Positions 38,795 through 48,874 of a DNA stretch of 64,000 nucleotides are shown piece by piece. Source of the stretch: Candidatus Microsaccharimonas sossegonensis. GTDB taxonomy: Bacteria; Patescibacteriota; Saccharimonadia; Saccharimonadales; Saccharimonadaceae. The notes under the pieces were generated by a model. The model searched no databases. It was not told the DNA's origin and saw nothing but the letters and a program-made list of their open reading frames with translations. Position 1 is the first letter of the stretch. Each line of letters opens with the position of its first letter. The DNA lies in assembly GCA_004100325.1 (NCBI GenBank), contig SCKX01000001.1, positions 417,453 through 481,452 on the forward strand, given 5' to 3'. The translations under genes were made by a program, and so were the position numbers.

Positions 38795-38934
38795 CTGAGG
38801 TTTGTAAGAACGAACAAGACCTTCCTGAGGAAACATCTGCAGCCCGAGTCTATCCCGGTACTGAAACAGAGAGAGACTCGGAGCGAAGCCGTTTCAGAGG
38901 GAAGGTCTTGTTCGTTCTTACGGCACTTCCTCAG
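38795..38934. repeat. 140-bp intergenic quasi-palindrome
   Basis: 22-nt perfect arms GTAAGAACGAACAAGACCTTCC (38804-38825) / GGAAGGTCTTGTTCGTTCTTAC (38900-38921), plus flanking ctgagg/cctcag and inner cgagtct/agactcg. Confidence 0.92.
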
Positions 38935-38986
38935 ACAAAAGGGCGTATAATAAAACCATCAACAACCAACGGAAACGGAGGCTAAC

Positions 38987-39373
38987 ATGATACACTCAAT
39001 TGATATTACGAGCGTAAAGTACACAGCAGGCGACCAAGTTCAAAAATACGTCCTGCGAAAAATTGGAAAGCTGGATAGGTACTTGCCGCGGCATGCTCGC
39101 AAAAGTGTGACAGCCGATGTGAAACTGAAACAGGTGAATCGCGACCACGGTAACAAATACGAAGCCGAAATTATTATCAATGTTCCCGATAAACGTCTGA
39201 CAGCCAAAGACTCGACCGTCAATATGTTTGCAGCAATCGACATCGTCGAAGCAAAAATTATTAATCAGCTTCGTAAATACAAGCAAGAGACGATTGCGCA
39301 TGTTGGGAATCGTCGTGTCCTTAGTCGTTCCAAGCGCTCACAGCTGCCAGAGCAAAGCGTCAATAGCCTATGA
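38987..39373 (+). CDS. hpf: ribosome hibernation-promoting factor (HPF/RaiA family)
   Basis: 'YVLRKIGKLDRYLPRHARKSVTADVKLKQV...AEIIINVPDKRLTAKDSTVNMFAAIDIVEAKIINQLRKYK'. Confidence 0.85.
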   Translation: MIHSIDITSVKYTAGDQVQKYVLRKIGKLDRYLPRHARKSVTADVKLKQVNRDHGNKYEAEIIINVPDKRLTAKDSTVNMFAAIDIVEAKIINQLRKYKQETIAHVGNRRVLSRSKRSQLPEQSVNSL

Positions 39374-39467
39374 TTATTGTCGAAATCCTTGTTAACTACC
39401 CCATAAAATCGTATAATACTACCTAAAGCAAGTAGACTGAACCATTTCCTGAAAGGCGGGTACGATA

Positions 39468-42092
39468 GTGATAAGCAGGCAAGGTGCGCTTACCAAAATT
39501 TTTGGAGATCCTCAAGCGAAAACGATCAAGCGACTGCAAAAAAAAGTTGCCGTCATTAACGGACTGGAAGAAAAATATAAAAAACTTTCAAAGGCCGACC
39601 TCAAAAAACAAACCGAGCTTTTAAAGAAACGTCTGCAGAAAAAGGGCGAGTCACTCGACACGATTCTTCCGGATGCTTTTGCTTTAGTACGTGAAGCCAG
39701 TGACCGTGTGTTAGGTATGCGCCATTTCGACGTTCAGCTGATAGGCGGTATAGTACTACACGAAGGCAGCGTTGCTGAAATGAAGACTGGTGAAGGTAAA
39801 ACGTTGGTGGCGACGCTTTCAGCGTACCTTAACGCGCTTGAACAAAAAGGCGTGCACATTGTCTCGGTCAATGATTATCTGGTGCAACGTGACGCTGCAT
39901 GGATGGGTGAATTATATCACTTCCTTGGTCTTTCGACCGCTGTTATTATCAACGAGGCCTCGTTTATTTTCGACCCAAGCTACACTGCCGACGCTTCACA
40001 TGATGATCCACGATTGACGCACCTGCGCCCTGTCACGCGTAAGGAAGCCTACGCCGCAGACATTACCTACGGCACTAACAACGAATTTGGTTTCGATTAT
40101 CTTCGCGACAACATGGTCGACGAGGTTGAGTTACTCCGTCAGCGCGATCTTCACTACGTGATCGTGGACGAGGTCGACTCAATTCTTATTGATGAAGCGC
40201 GTACTCCGCTGATTATTAGCGCACCGGCAGCAGAAAATCCCGAAAGTTACATCCAATTTGCAAAAGTCACCGCCAAACTTGTGCCCGAAGATTATACGCT
40301 CGACGAAAAACGCAAGATGGTCGCACTGACAGACGAAGGGGTTGAGAAAGTGCAGCGACTACTTGGAGTAAAAAACCTCTACAGTCCAGAATATGTTCGT
40401 TCGGTCTATCACCTCGACCAAGCCCTCCGCGCGCAGACGCTTTTTAAACGCGACAAAGACTACGTGGTCAGTAACGACGGCGAAGTGATTATCGTCGACG
40501 AATTTACCGGTCGTTTGATGCAAGGTCGTCGCTATAACGAAGGACTGCACCAGGCAATCGAAGCCAAAGAAAAAGTTGAAGTGTTGCAAGAAAGCATGAC
40601 GCTGGCGACGGTCTCGTTCCAGAACTATTTCCGTTTGTACAAAAAACTTTCTGGTATGACTGGCACGGCTTTTACCGAGGCTGAAGAATTTCAACAAATT
40701 TATAGCCTTGACGTGGTTCAGATTCCTTCGAATAAACCAATTGCCCGTGTTGACGAACAAGACCTCATTTTCCGAACTGAAAAAGCCAAACTAAAGGCAA
40801 TCGCCGATGTCATCGTAGAATATCACAAAGTAGGTCGCCCGGTTCTGGTCGGCTCTGCCTCTATTGCGAAAAACGAATTGATCGCAGATTGGCTGAAAAA
40901 GTATAAAGTTCCCTTTGAAATTTTGAACGCCAAAAACAATGAACGTGAAGCCGCGATTATCGAAAAAGCTGGTGAGAAGGGTGCGATTACACTCGCAACC
41001 AACATCGCTGGACGTGGTACTGATATTAAACTTGGCGAGGGTGTCAAAGAACTTGGTGGCCTGGTGGTAATCGGCTCAGAACGACACGAATCACGCCGCA
41101 TCGACAACCAGCTACGTGGACGTGGTGGACGTCAAGGTGATCCAGGATTAACCCAGTTTTACGTTTCAACCGAAGACGATTTGATGCGTATTTTCCAAGG
41201 TGAACGCATCTCAAGCCTTATGGGTCGGATTGGCATGGACGACGATACCCCTATCCAGCACAAGATGGTCTCGAACACGCTCGAAGCGGCCCAAAAAAGG
41301 GTTGAAGGTTTTAACTTTGATATTCGTAAAAACGTTGTTCAGTACGACAACGTGATTAACCGTCACCGCCGCGTAGTCTACACGATTCGCCGTAAGATTC
41401 TTGAGGGCGCCGACATCAAAACTGAAATCGAACGCTTGATCGAAGCGAAAGTCCACGATCTGACCGTACTGCCTGCCAAAAACAACAAGAACTTTACCCC
41501 AGAATTTGAAGAGATTTTCCCACTCAACGATAAAAAAATTAAAGCGATCGGTGCCGAAAAGAAGGATAAGGCTCGCTATGAACTCGCGCTCAAAGAGGTG
41601 ACCAAGCTTTACAAAGCCAAAGAAGAAGAAGTTGAAACCGATGCACTCCGAAAAGTTGAACGTGAAGTCTACCTTCAGGTCCTCGATACCTTATGGATGC
41701 AACACCTCGAAAACATGCAGCATCTTCGTGACGGTATCCACTGGCGTAGCGTTGGACAACGCGACCCACTAGTTGAGTACCGTAGCGAATCGCAAAAACT
41801 GTTCGACAGTTTACAGCAAACGCTTCGTGACGAAGTGCTACGCGCCATCATGCACGTGACAGCCCGTGACGCCGTGGCTCGTACGGCTGAACGCCACGAA
41901 ACAGCCCTGACACGACTGGCGGAAAGTGCCGTTGAAAAAGGTGTGAATGAAATTAGCGCTGGTGAAGCTAATCGTGACGACGATTTTAACGTCAAAAAAG
42001 CCGAGACACATTCAGAAGCAAACCAGAAAAAGAACGCTGCACGAAAGAAAAAGAAACATCAACGTCAAAACCGTAAATCCGGCCGTAAGTAA
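39468..42092 (+). CDS. secA: preprotein translocase subunit SecA (GTG start)
   Basis: 'MKTGEGKTLVATL', 'DYLVQRDAAWMG', 'NIAGRGTDIKLGEGV', 'QLRGRGGRQGDPG'. Confidence 0.98.
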   Translation: MISRQGALTKIFGDPQAKTIKRLQKKVAVINGLEEKYKKLSKADLKKQTELLKKRLQKKGESLDTILPDAFALVREASDRVLGMRHFDVQLIGGIVLHEGSVAEMKTGEGKTLVATLSAYLNALEQKGVHIVSVNDYLVQRDAAWMGELYHFLGLSTAVIINEASFIFDPSYTADASHDDPRLTHLRPVTRKEAYAADITYGTNNEFGFDYLRDNMVDEVELLRQRDLHYVIVDEVDSILIDEARTPLIISAPAAENPESYIQFAKVTAKLVPEDYTLDEKRKMVALTDEGVEKVQRLLGVKNLYSPEYVRSVYHLDQALRAQTLFKRDKDYVVSNDGEVIIVDEFTGRLMQGRRYNEGLHQAIEAKEKVEVLQESMTLATVSFQNYFRLYKKLSGMTGTAFTEAEEFQQIYSLDVVQIPSNKPIARVDEQDLIFRTEKAKLKAIADVIVEYHKVGRPVLVGSASIAKNELIADWLKKYKVPFEILNAKNNEREAAIIEKAGEKGAITLATNIAGRGTDIKLGEGVKELGGLVVIGSERHESRRIDNQLRGRGGRQGDPGLTQFYVSTEDDLMRIFQGERISSLMGRIGMDDDTPIQHKMVSNTLEAAQKRVEGFNFDIRKNVVQYDNVINRHRRVVYTIRRKILEGADIKTEIERLIEAKVHDLTVLPAKNNKNFTPEFEEIFPLNDKKIKAIGAEKKDKARYELALKEVTKLYKAKEEEVETDALRKVEREVYLQVLDTLWMQHLENMQHLRDGIHWRSVGQRDPLVEYRSESQKLFDSLQQTLRDEVLRAIMHVTARDAVARTAERHETALTRLAESAVEKGVNEISAGEANRDDDFNVKKAETHSEANQKKNAARKKKKHQRQNRKSGRK

Positions 42093-42140
42093 CCTGATTG
42101 ACGTCGCATCAATAATAACCTAGTAAAAGAAAATTAGTCT

Positions 42141-43436
42141 ATGAACCACACCGTTGAAGAAGTGAAACTAAAAAATGGCGCCAAAGGCTTGCTGATAAAT
42201 ATTCCTGGTGCCACTGTTATGAGTATGCAGTTTCAATTTCGAGCTGGCAGTCGGTATGCGAAGCGTAAAGATATTGAACAGGTTGCCCACATCATGGAGC
42301 ACATGGCGTTTGGTGCCAATGCCAAGTTCAAGTCCGAACACGACTTTGAATCTGAATTTACCAAGAATGGTGCCTATCACAACGCCTATACCAGTGATCT
42401 GGCACTGGTCTACGAGGCGGATTGCGCCGACTTTGAATGGGATCGCATCCTAGAACTTCAAAAAGTCAGCATCTGTCAGCCAAAGTTCAACGCTACCGAA
42501 CTAGAAGCCGAAAAAGGCAATGTTCGTAGCGAGCTTACGAATTACTTGAACGATCACCACCGTATTCTGTGGCCACGCGTCCAGCAGCTACTAGGAGAGG
42601 ATGTTCTGACGTACCGACAGGCGATAGCAACCATCGCCAACGTGACGCTTGCCGACATTCGTGAGCACCACAAGCGTACCCATACAACGGATAATATGCG
42701 CTTTGTAATAGCTGGGAAACTACGGGGGCGTAAAAGCGAAATTATTCGCCAGCTCGAAACTTTTGAACTACCTCGTGGCGAACGGTTTGAAGTGCCGCGC
42801 GATGAACTAAAAAGCGCTCATCCGGCCTTAATTCGCCGTAAAGACGCTACTAACCTGACGTTTGGTTTTACACTTAGTGTGCCGCGCGAACTGTCTGACG
42901 AAGAGCTTGACGCCATGCACAACCTCAACCACATTCTAACTGGTACAACTCATTCACGCATCTTTGGTAAGGCGCGTTCCAAGGGGCTGGCATATAGCGT
43001 TGGCTCCTACACTGGTGCTGGCTTTTATGACAGTGCCTGGGACATCTCAGGGCAAGTAAATCACGATACGGCCCCAGAACTCTTTAAAATTATCGCCACT
43101 GAAATTCAAGCTGTTCTTGATGGCAAACTGTCTGACGAAGAAATCGAAGCAGCCAAGTCATTTGGACTAGGGCGCTACCAGATGGGTGCACAGACCGTAT
43201 CACAGATTAGTGGTTTTTACACCAACCGTTACTTTGCCGATGACTTTATTAAAGATTACGGCAAGGTGCCAGATCTGATCCGCCGCGTCACTCGTGAAAA
43301 AATCATGGCAACAACCCAGAGCTTTGTTGACGCTAATACCTGGGTGCTTGCGGCAGTCAGTAGTGGCGACCGGGATGAGATCGTAGAACTTGGCGATGCT
43401 TTGAAGGGACTGTTTAAAGCATCAGAAGCCGAGTAG
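42141..43436 (+). CDS. M16 family metallopeptidase
   Basis: 'VAHIMEHMAFGA' HxxEH, 'ELEAEKGNVRSEL'. Confidence 0.92.
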   Translation: MNHTVEEVKLKNGAKGLLINIPGATVMSMQFQFRAGSRYAKRKDIEQVAHIMEHMAFGANAKFKSEHDFESEFTKNGAYHNAYTSDLALVYEADCADFEWDRILELQKVSICQPKFNATELEAEKGNVRSELTNYLNDHHRILWPRVQQLLGEDVLTYRQAIATIANVTLADIREHHKRTHTTDNMRFVIAGKLRGRKSEIIRQLETFELPRGERFEVPRDELKSAHPALIRRKDATNLTFGFTLSVPRELSDEELDAMHNLNHILTGTTHSRIFGKARSKGLAYSVGSYTGAGFYDSAWDISGQVNHDTAPELFKIIATEIQAVLDGKLSDEEIEAAKSFGLGRYQMGAQTVSQISGFYTNRYFADDFIKDYGKVPDLIRRVTREKIMATTQSFVDANTWVLAAVSSGDRDEIVELGDALKGLFKASEAE

Positions 43437-43445
43437 AATAAGGAC

Positions 43446-44723
43446 ATGAAAATTGCTATCGCTGGCTATGGGGTGGAAGGTGAAGCGAACTATCGATACT
43501 ATTCGAAAGATCCGTCAAACGATATTACTATTTTTGATCATAACCCAGATTTCGTCGGACCAGAAGGTGTCCGAACCATTGTTGGCCCCGATGCATTTGA
43601 GGCTTTAACTGATTACGATCTTGTACTGCGATCCCCATCAATCGCACCCTACAGTTTGCATACGCATGGTAAGATTTGGTCGGGCACGAATGAGTTTTTT
43701 GCAACATGTCCTGCTCATATCATCGGTGTGACTGGTTCAAAAGGCAAAGGGACTACTGCAAGCTTGATCGCCTCTGTGTTAAAAACAGCCGGACGAAACG
43801 TATGGCTGGTCGGGAATATCGGTGTCCCAGCCTTAGACGTTCTGAATCAGATTCACCCTAATGATATTGTTGTGTACGAGTTATCAAGTTTTCAGCTATG
43901 GGACCTAGAAGGCGCTCCCAAGACTGCAGTGGTGTTATGTATCGAAAGGGAACACCTTGATGTTCATAAAGATATGGCGGAATACGTTGCCGCAAAGGGC
44001 AATATCACCAGATTTCAAACTTCAGATGATCTATTGATTTATAATGACGAAAATGAATATTCTCGTTCCATCGCCGAGGACTCGCAGGCACAAAAGGTAG
44101 GCTACCCGAGTGAATTAACGACCCACGTACGTGATGGGCACTTCTATAATGGTGAACAAAAATTGTGTTCAACCAAGGTTTTGCAGATTAAAGGTCCGCA
44201 TAATATCTCTAATGCGATTGCAGCTATTGATGCTGTGTGGCAGTATACGCAGGATCCAGCGGTTATCGAAAAAGGACTCCACGATTTTACAGGCCTTCCG
44301 CACCGCCTGGCATTTGTCCGTACGGTAGATGGCGTTGACTACTACGATGATAGTATTGCAACCACGCCGGCCTCGGCAATTGCGGCGCTCCGAGCGTTTG
44401 ATACACCAAAAGTGATTATCTTGGGCGGTTCATCAAAAGGTTCTGATTTTACCGAACTGGCAGACGAGCTAATAAAACACAACGTCTATGCGCTACTCAT
44501 TGGAGACGAAGCCGAAAAAATTGCGGAAGCGGCGACATCAGCTGGTTTTCATCACTATGAAATCATTGAGGCGCCAACTATGGAGAAAGTAGTGGCCCGG
44601 GCACGCCAACTCGCAAAACAGCACTCAGTTGTTTTACTTAGTCCAGCCAGTGCAAGTTTTGGACTTTTTAAGAATTACGTTGACCGCGGCGAACAATTTA
44701 TTGCTGCCGTCAACCAGCTTTAA
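43446..44723 (+). CDS. murD: UDP-N-acetylmuramoyl-alanine-D-glutamate ligase
   Basis: 'GVTGSKGKGTTASLIASVLKTAG', 'YDDSIATTPASAIAALRAFD', 'ILGGSSKGSDF'. Confidence 0.95.
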   Translation: MKIAIAGYGVEGEANYRYYSKDPSNDITIFDHNPDFVGPEGVRTIVGPDAFEALTDYDLVLRSPSIAPYSLHTHGKIWSGTNEFFATCPAHIIGVTGSKGKGTTASLIASVLKTAGRNVWLVGNIGVPALDVLNQIHPNDIVVYELSSFQLWDLEGAPKTAVVLCIEREHLDVHKDMAEYVAAKGNITRFQTSDDLLIYNDENEYSRSIAEDSQAQKVGYPSELTTHVRDGHFYNGEQKLCSTKVLQIKGPHNISNAIAAIDAVWQYTQDPAVIEKGLHDFTGLPHRLAFVRTVDGVDYYDDSIATTPASAIAALRAFDTPKVIILGGSSKGSDFTELADELIKHNVYALLIGDEAEKIAEAATSAGFHHYEIIEAPTMEKVVARARQLAKQHSVVLLSPASASFGLFKNYVDRGEQFIAAVNQL

Positions 44724-44747
44724 ACCTTTCCTGTATAATAAAAGCCA

Positions 44748-45830
44748 ATGCAACCTCTTATAAAAAGACTAAAAGAATTGGAAACGCAAGTCAATGCCGC
44801 ATTGACACGCTTGAATATTGAGGCCAAAAAGGCGGTTATCGCGACACTTGAAGGTCAGCTTGCTGCACCCGAAGTGTGGCACAATCCATCACATGCGCAG
44901 GACTTAAGTAAACAGCTTGCTGCCGCAACGTCGGTCGTTCACCCCTGGATAACACTGAAAACTCAGACGAGTGACTTATTAGAATTGATGGATCTCGATG
45001 ATGACAGTCTGCTCGCTGAATTCGAGGGTCAGATTATTGCGCTTGAAAAAGAGTTTGCCTCACTCCGAAAAGACCTTTTGTTCGACGGTGAGTATGACGA
45101 TCATAATGCCATTGTGCGGCTTAGTGCCGGTGCCGGCGGCACTGACGCTCAAGATTGGACAGAGATGTTAGAGCGTATGTACCTCCGCTGGTCAGAAAAA
45201 TCTGGCATGTTGGCGACAACGATAGAACGTGCTTCCGGTGAAGAAGCGGGTGTGAAATCAGTTGTTATAGATGTCACGGGACCGTTTGCATACGGAAAAT
45301 TAAGAAGTGAAAACGGCGTTCACCGCTTGGTTCGTCTGAGTCCTTTTAATAGCGATAACCTTCGCCAAACCAGTTTTGCACTGGTCGAAGTGTTACCTAA
45401 AATTGATACACCCGATGAAGTGAAAATCGATGATAAAGATTTGAAGATCGACGTCTACCGCGCTGGCGGACACGGCGGTCAATCCGTCAATACGACCGAT
45501 AGCGCAGTTCGAGTGACACATATTCCGACCGGCCTCGTCGTGGCAATTCAAAATGAACGTTCGCAGCTCCAAAATCGTGAAACGGCAATGAAGATCCTTC
45601 GTTCAAAACTTGCCAAGATGCAGCTAGACCAACACTCCAGTTCGATTTCTGAATTGCAAGCAGGAGAGTCAGCCAATTGGGGAAGTCAAATTCGAAACTA
45701 CGTGCTGCATCCCTATACACTCATCAAAGATACGCGTACGAAATATGAAACAAATAATGTGCAGGGGGTGCTTGATGGTGACTTGGATGCATTTATGACA
45801 GCTTTTTTGGAAGCTCCCGAAACAATATAA
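44748..45830 (+). CDS. prfB: peptide chain release factor 2 (no programmed frameshift)
   Basis: 'LSAGAGGTDAQDWTEMLERMYLRW', '[19 protein letters not shown]'; single continuous ORF. Confidence 0.96.
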   Translation: MQPLIKRLKELETQVNAALTRLNIEAKKAVIATLEGQLAAPEVWHNPSHAQDLSKQLAAATSVVHPWITLKTQTSDLLELMDLDDDSLLAEFEGQIIALEKEFASLRKDLLFDGEYDDHNAIVRLSAGAGGTDAQDWTEMLERMYLRWSEKSGMLATTIERASGEEAGVKSVVIDVTGPFAYGKLRSENGVHRLVRLSPFNSDNLRQTSFALVEVLPKIDTPDEVKIDDKDLKIDVYRAGGHGGQSVNTTDSAVRVTHIPTGLVVAIQNERSQLQNRETAMKILRSKLAKMQLDQHSSSISELQAGESANWGSQIRNYVLHPYTLIKDTRTKYETNNVQGVLDGDLDAFMTAFLEAPETI

Positions 45831-45929
45831 GATTATTCGAGACGATTGATACCACACCTATAACACCCCGCTCACACACCTCGAAAATAAGGCTGGTACT
45901 TTTATGTTTATGCTATACTAAATACAGAA

Positions 45930-46628
45930 ATGATTCTGTTAGATAGGGTAACAAAAACATACGGTAAAGACACAGCTCCGGCACTCAGTCGGCTGAGTCT
46001 GTTTATTGAACCCCGTGAATTTGTCATTATTGTCGGGACGTCTGGTGCCGGCAAATCGACGCTTTTAAAACTTCTGACGAGAGAAGAAAAGCCAACCAGC
46101 GGTAAAATCGTCGTTGGGGGCATTGATTACGATACCCTGAAAGACAGCCAGATTCCGATGCTTCGTCGCAAAATTGGCGTCGTCTTCCAAGACTTTAAAT
46201 TACTGCCGCAACGAACGGTCTTTGAAAACATTGCTTTTGCGCTAGAAATTGCTGGCATGACGTCGCGCGAAATTAAAAATACCGTTCCGAAGGTGATCGA
46301 TTTGGTTGGGTTGAATGGTAAAGAGAAACAATTTCCCCATCAGCTTTCAGGTGGTGAGCGCCAGCGCGTTGCAATTGCTCGAGCGGTTGTTCGCCAGCCG
46401 AAGATTTTGGTTGCTGATGAGCCAACTGGAAACCTCGACCCAAAACACAGCTGGGACATTGTCCGGTTGCTTGAAAAGATTAATAAGTATGGCACGACAG
46501 TCCTTCTTACGACGCACAACGTGGACATCGTCAATAAGCTCAAACGGCGGGTCATTACGATCGACGGCGGTAAAATCACTAGTGACCAAGCAGAGGGAAG
46601 TTATCGCCAAGGTACAGCAGAGAAATAA
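45930..46628 (+). CDS. ftsE: cell division ATP-binding protein FtsE
   Basis: 'GTSGAGKSTLLKLL', 'IGVVFQDFKLLPQRTVFENIAFALE', 'LSGGERQRVAIARA'; followed by ftsX. Confidence 0.95.
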   Translation: MILLDRVTKTYGKDTAPALSRLSLFIEPREFVIIVGTSGAGKSTLLKLLTREEKPTSGKIVVGGIDYDTLKDSQIPMLRRKIGVVFQDFKLLPQRTVFENIAFALEIAGMTSREIKNTVPKVIDLVGLNGKEKQFPHQLSGGERQRVAIARAVVRQPKILVADEPTGNLDPKHSWDIVRLLEKINKYGTTVLLTTHNVDIVNKLKRRVITIDGGKITSDQAEGSYRQGTAEK

Positions 46629-46651
46629 AAAGGAAACATAGGGCGAATATT

Positions 46652-47635
46652 ATGGCTAAGGGAAAAAAGAAACTCGATTCAAAAACGTACGCAAAGCAAA
46701 AGCGGCACCACCGACAGTGGACGACTTTTATTCGTATGATTCGCTACGGCGTTAATAATTTTAGTCGTAACGCATGGTTGACTATTGCTGCTACCGCGGT
46801 GATGACGATTACTTTGTTTGTCATTTTTACCAGTGTCGTTTCACGTAACGTCTTGACTGATACACTCACTAGCCTTCGAGACAATGTCAGCATGTCCATT
46901 TATATGAAAACTGACGCGACTGAGGTAGACGTCAATCAAGTCGCTAGCGACCTCAGAAAAGAGTCGAGTGTGCTTGCCGTAAACGTTACGTCACCAGAGC
47001 AAGCCCGCACCCAATATGCTCAGTCCATCAAAAACGACGCCCAGTCACTTACAATCCTAAAAGAAGCTACCAACAAATTCCCTTGGACGCTCAGTATAAA
47101 AGTTCGGGATATAAATAATACCACCCAGCTTGCCAACTTTGTCAAAACAAACAAAACCTATCTTGCGAATCAAGACCCGCAGCGTCAGCCTTCATTTGCT
47201 GGTCCTCGCCGAGCTGCCATCGAGAATATCGGCAATGCGGCTACCTTTGCGCAGAATGTGGGGATCATTATCAGCGCCGTGTTTGTGGTGGTATCGACGC
47301 TGATTATCTTTAATACCATTCGTATGGCTATCTTTAATCGACGCGAAGAAATTCAGATGATGAAGCTGATTGGAGCGGAACGTGCCTTTATCCGCGGACC
47401 ATTTGTGGTTGAGGCAATAGTGTATGGCTTCTTTGCCGCTCTGTTTGCCACTGCACTTGGTGGCGGGATTCTGATTTTGGCTGCGCCTGGCTTACAACAA
47501 TACTTTACGATCCAGCCAACCATCGACACGCTGACGTTTTATGCTGGATTCGTGTTGCTAGCTATGATCCTCATCGGTGCATTTATCGGCATAATTTCAT
47601 CACTTATGGCAACGCGTCGATATTTAAAGCTTTAA
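46652..47635 (+). CDS. ftsX: cell division permease FtsX
   Basis: 4-TM FtsX architecture, 'IFNRREEIQMMKLIGAERAFIRGPFVVEAIVYG'. Confidence 0.95.
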   Translation: MAKGKKKLDSKTYAKQKRHHRQWTTFIRMIRYGVNNFSRNAWLTIAATAVMTITLFVIFTSVVSRNVLTDTLTSLRDNVSMSIYMKTDATEVDVNQVASDLRKESSVLAVNVTSPEQARTQYAQSIKNDAQSLTILKEATNKFPWTLSIKVRDINNTTQLANFVKTNKTYLANQDPQRQPSFAGPRRAAIENIGNAATFAQNVGIIISAVFVVVSTLIIFNTIRMAIFNRREEIQMMKLIGAERAFIRGPFVVEAIVYGFFAALFATALGGGILILAAPGLQQYFTIQPTIDTLTFYAGFVLLAMILIGAFIGIISSLMATRRYLKL

Positions 47636-47691
47636 AAAAGAGCGAAAGGGAATTGACTAAGTATTTTGCTTATGCTACGATAATAACAGAT

Positions 47692-48864
47692 ATGAAACTG
47701 AATTCCACCACACCAGTCTCACGCTCTCGCATTGCCAGAATTGTAGTATTTATTACTATTTCAGCCCTCATGATTATTGGCTTGGTGCCAATTTCTAGGC
47801 CGGCGGCTGCTGATCAGTTTGATGAAAAAATAAATGCCCTCACTCAAGACATGGCAAGGTATCAGGCACAAGCCGATCAATTAAACGCCCAGGCTGATAC
47901 GCTGCAAAATGCTCTTGCCCAACTTGCAAACGACAAAAATGCGCTGCAAACCCAGATTAACTTAAATCAAGCTCAGTCTGACAAGCTGGTTGTTCAGATT
48001 GCTGACACCCAAACGCAGATTACTGCCAATCAAGACGCGCTGGGTAAAACAATCGCCGATCTTTACATTGATGACGGCACAACGCCAATTGAACTGTTGG
48101 CGAGCAGTACTAATATCGGTGACTTTTTGAACAAACAAGAATATCGAAGCTCTGTAAAAACGCAGCTTAACGATACGATTAAAAAAGTGAAGACGCTTAA
48201 GAGCCAGCTTGATACACAAAAAGCTGACCTCGATAAAGTCCTTGCTCAGCAAACCGCTGCCCGCGATGATCTTGCGACAAAAGAAAGCCAGCAGGCAACG
48301 CTGCTCGCCAAAACACAAAATGATGAAGCCAATTACCAGACTTTGATTAAAAACAGCGCAGCCGAAATCGCCTCAGCAAAAGCTCTGCAAGCTGCAATTC
48401 GTGCACGTTCAAACGCGACTGGTGGGTACTCTCTCGTTGATGCGGGGTCACTCCCGGGATACCCATGGAATAGTGCAAACTGTCCTATGTTGGGCTACCT
48501 CTCAACCGGTGGTACTAATGGTAACGGCAGCGACGGCCGTGGCTACGGATGTCGCCAATGTGTCAGCTACGTTGCTTACCGTATTGCGCAGGTAACCGGT
48601 GTGTATTACACCGACCTTGGTGACGGTGGTCAAACAGCACAGAACCTTGTTGATAAACACGGTTGGAAAAACCTTGGCAACAAGCCACAACCTGGCTCGG
48701 TCGGCTCACTATGGGGAAGTCCAGGACACGCTGCATATGTTGAAGCAGTCGATGGTAACTATGTTATCGTGACACAGTACAACTACAACTACGGAAGTGG
48801 TTACGGTATGTATAGCAAGATGCGTTTGTCAGCAAGCTTCTTCAACCAATACGCAATGCCATAA
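47692..48864 (+). CDS. PcsB-like peptidoglycan hydrolase: coiled coil + CHAP domain
   Basis: Signal peptide, long coiled coil, C-terminal CHAP 'GYGCRQCVSYVAYRI...GSPGHAAYVEAVDGNYVIVTQYNY'; follows ftsEX. Confidence 0.92.
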   Translation: MKLNSTTPVSRSRIARIVVFITISALMIIGLVPISRPAAADQFDEKINALTQDMARYQAQADQLNAQADTLQNALAQLANDKNALQTQINLNQAQSDKLVVQIADTQTQITANQDALGKTIADLYIDDGTTPIELLASSTNIGDFLNKQEYRSSVKTQLNDTIKKVKTLKSQLDTQKADLDKVLAQQTAARDDLATKESQQATLLAKTQNDEANYQTLIKNSAAEIASAKALQAAIRARSNATGGYSLVDAGSLPGYPWNSANCPMLGYLSTGGTNGNGSDGRGYGCRQCVSYVAYRIAQVTGVYYTDLGDGGQTAQNLVDKHGWKNLGNKPQPGSVGSLWGSPGHAAYVEAVDGNYVIVTQYNYNYGSGYGMYSKMRLSASFFNQYAMP

Positions 48865-48874
48865 GCCGGCAATC

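Noticed and set aside
44748-45830. Programmed +1 frameshift in prfB
   Set aside because: RF2 is encoded in one continuous frame with no internal UGA, so no frameshift is needed.
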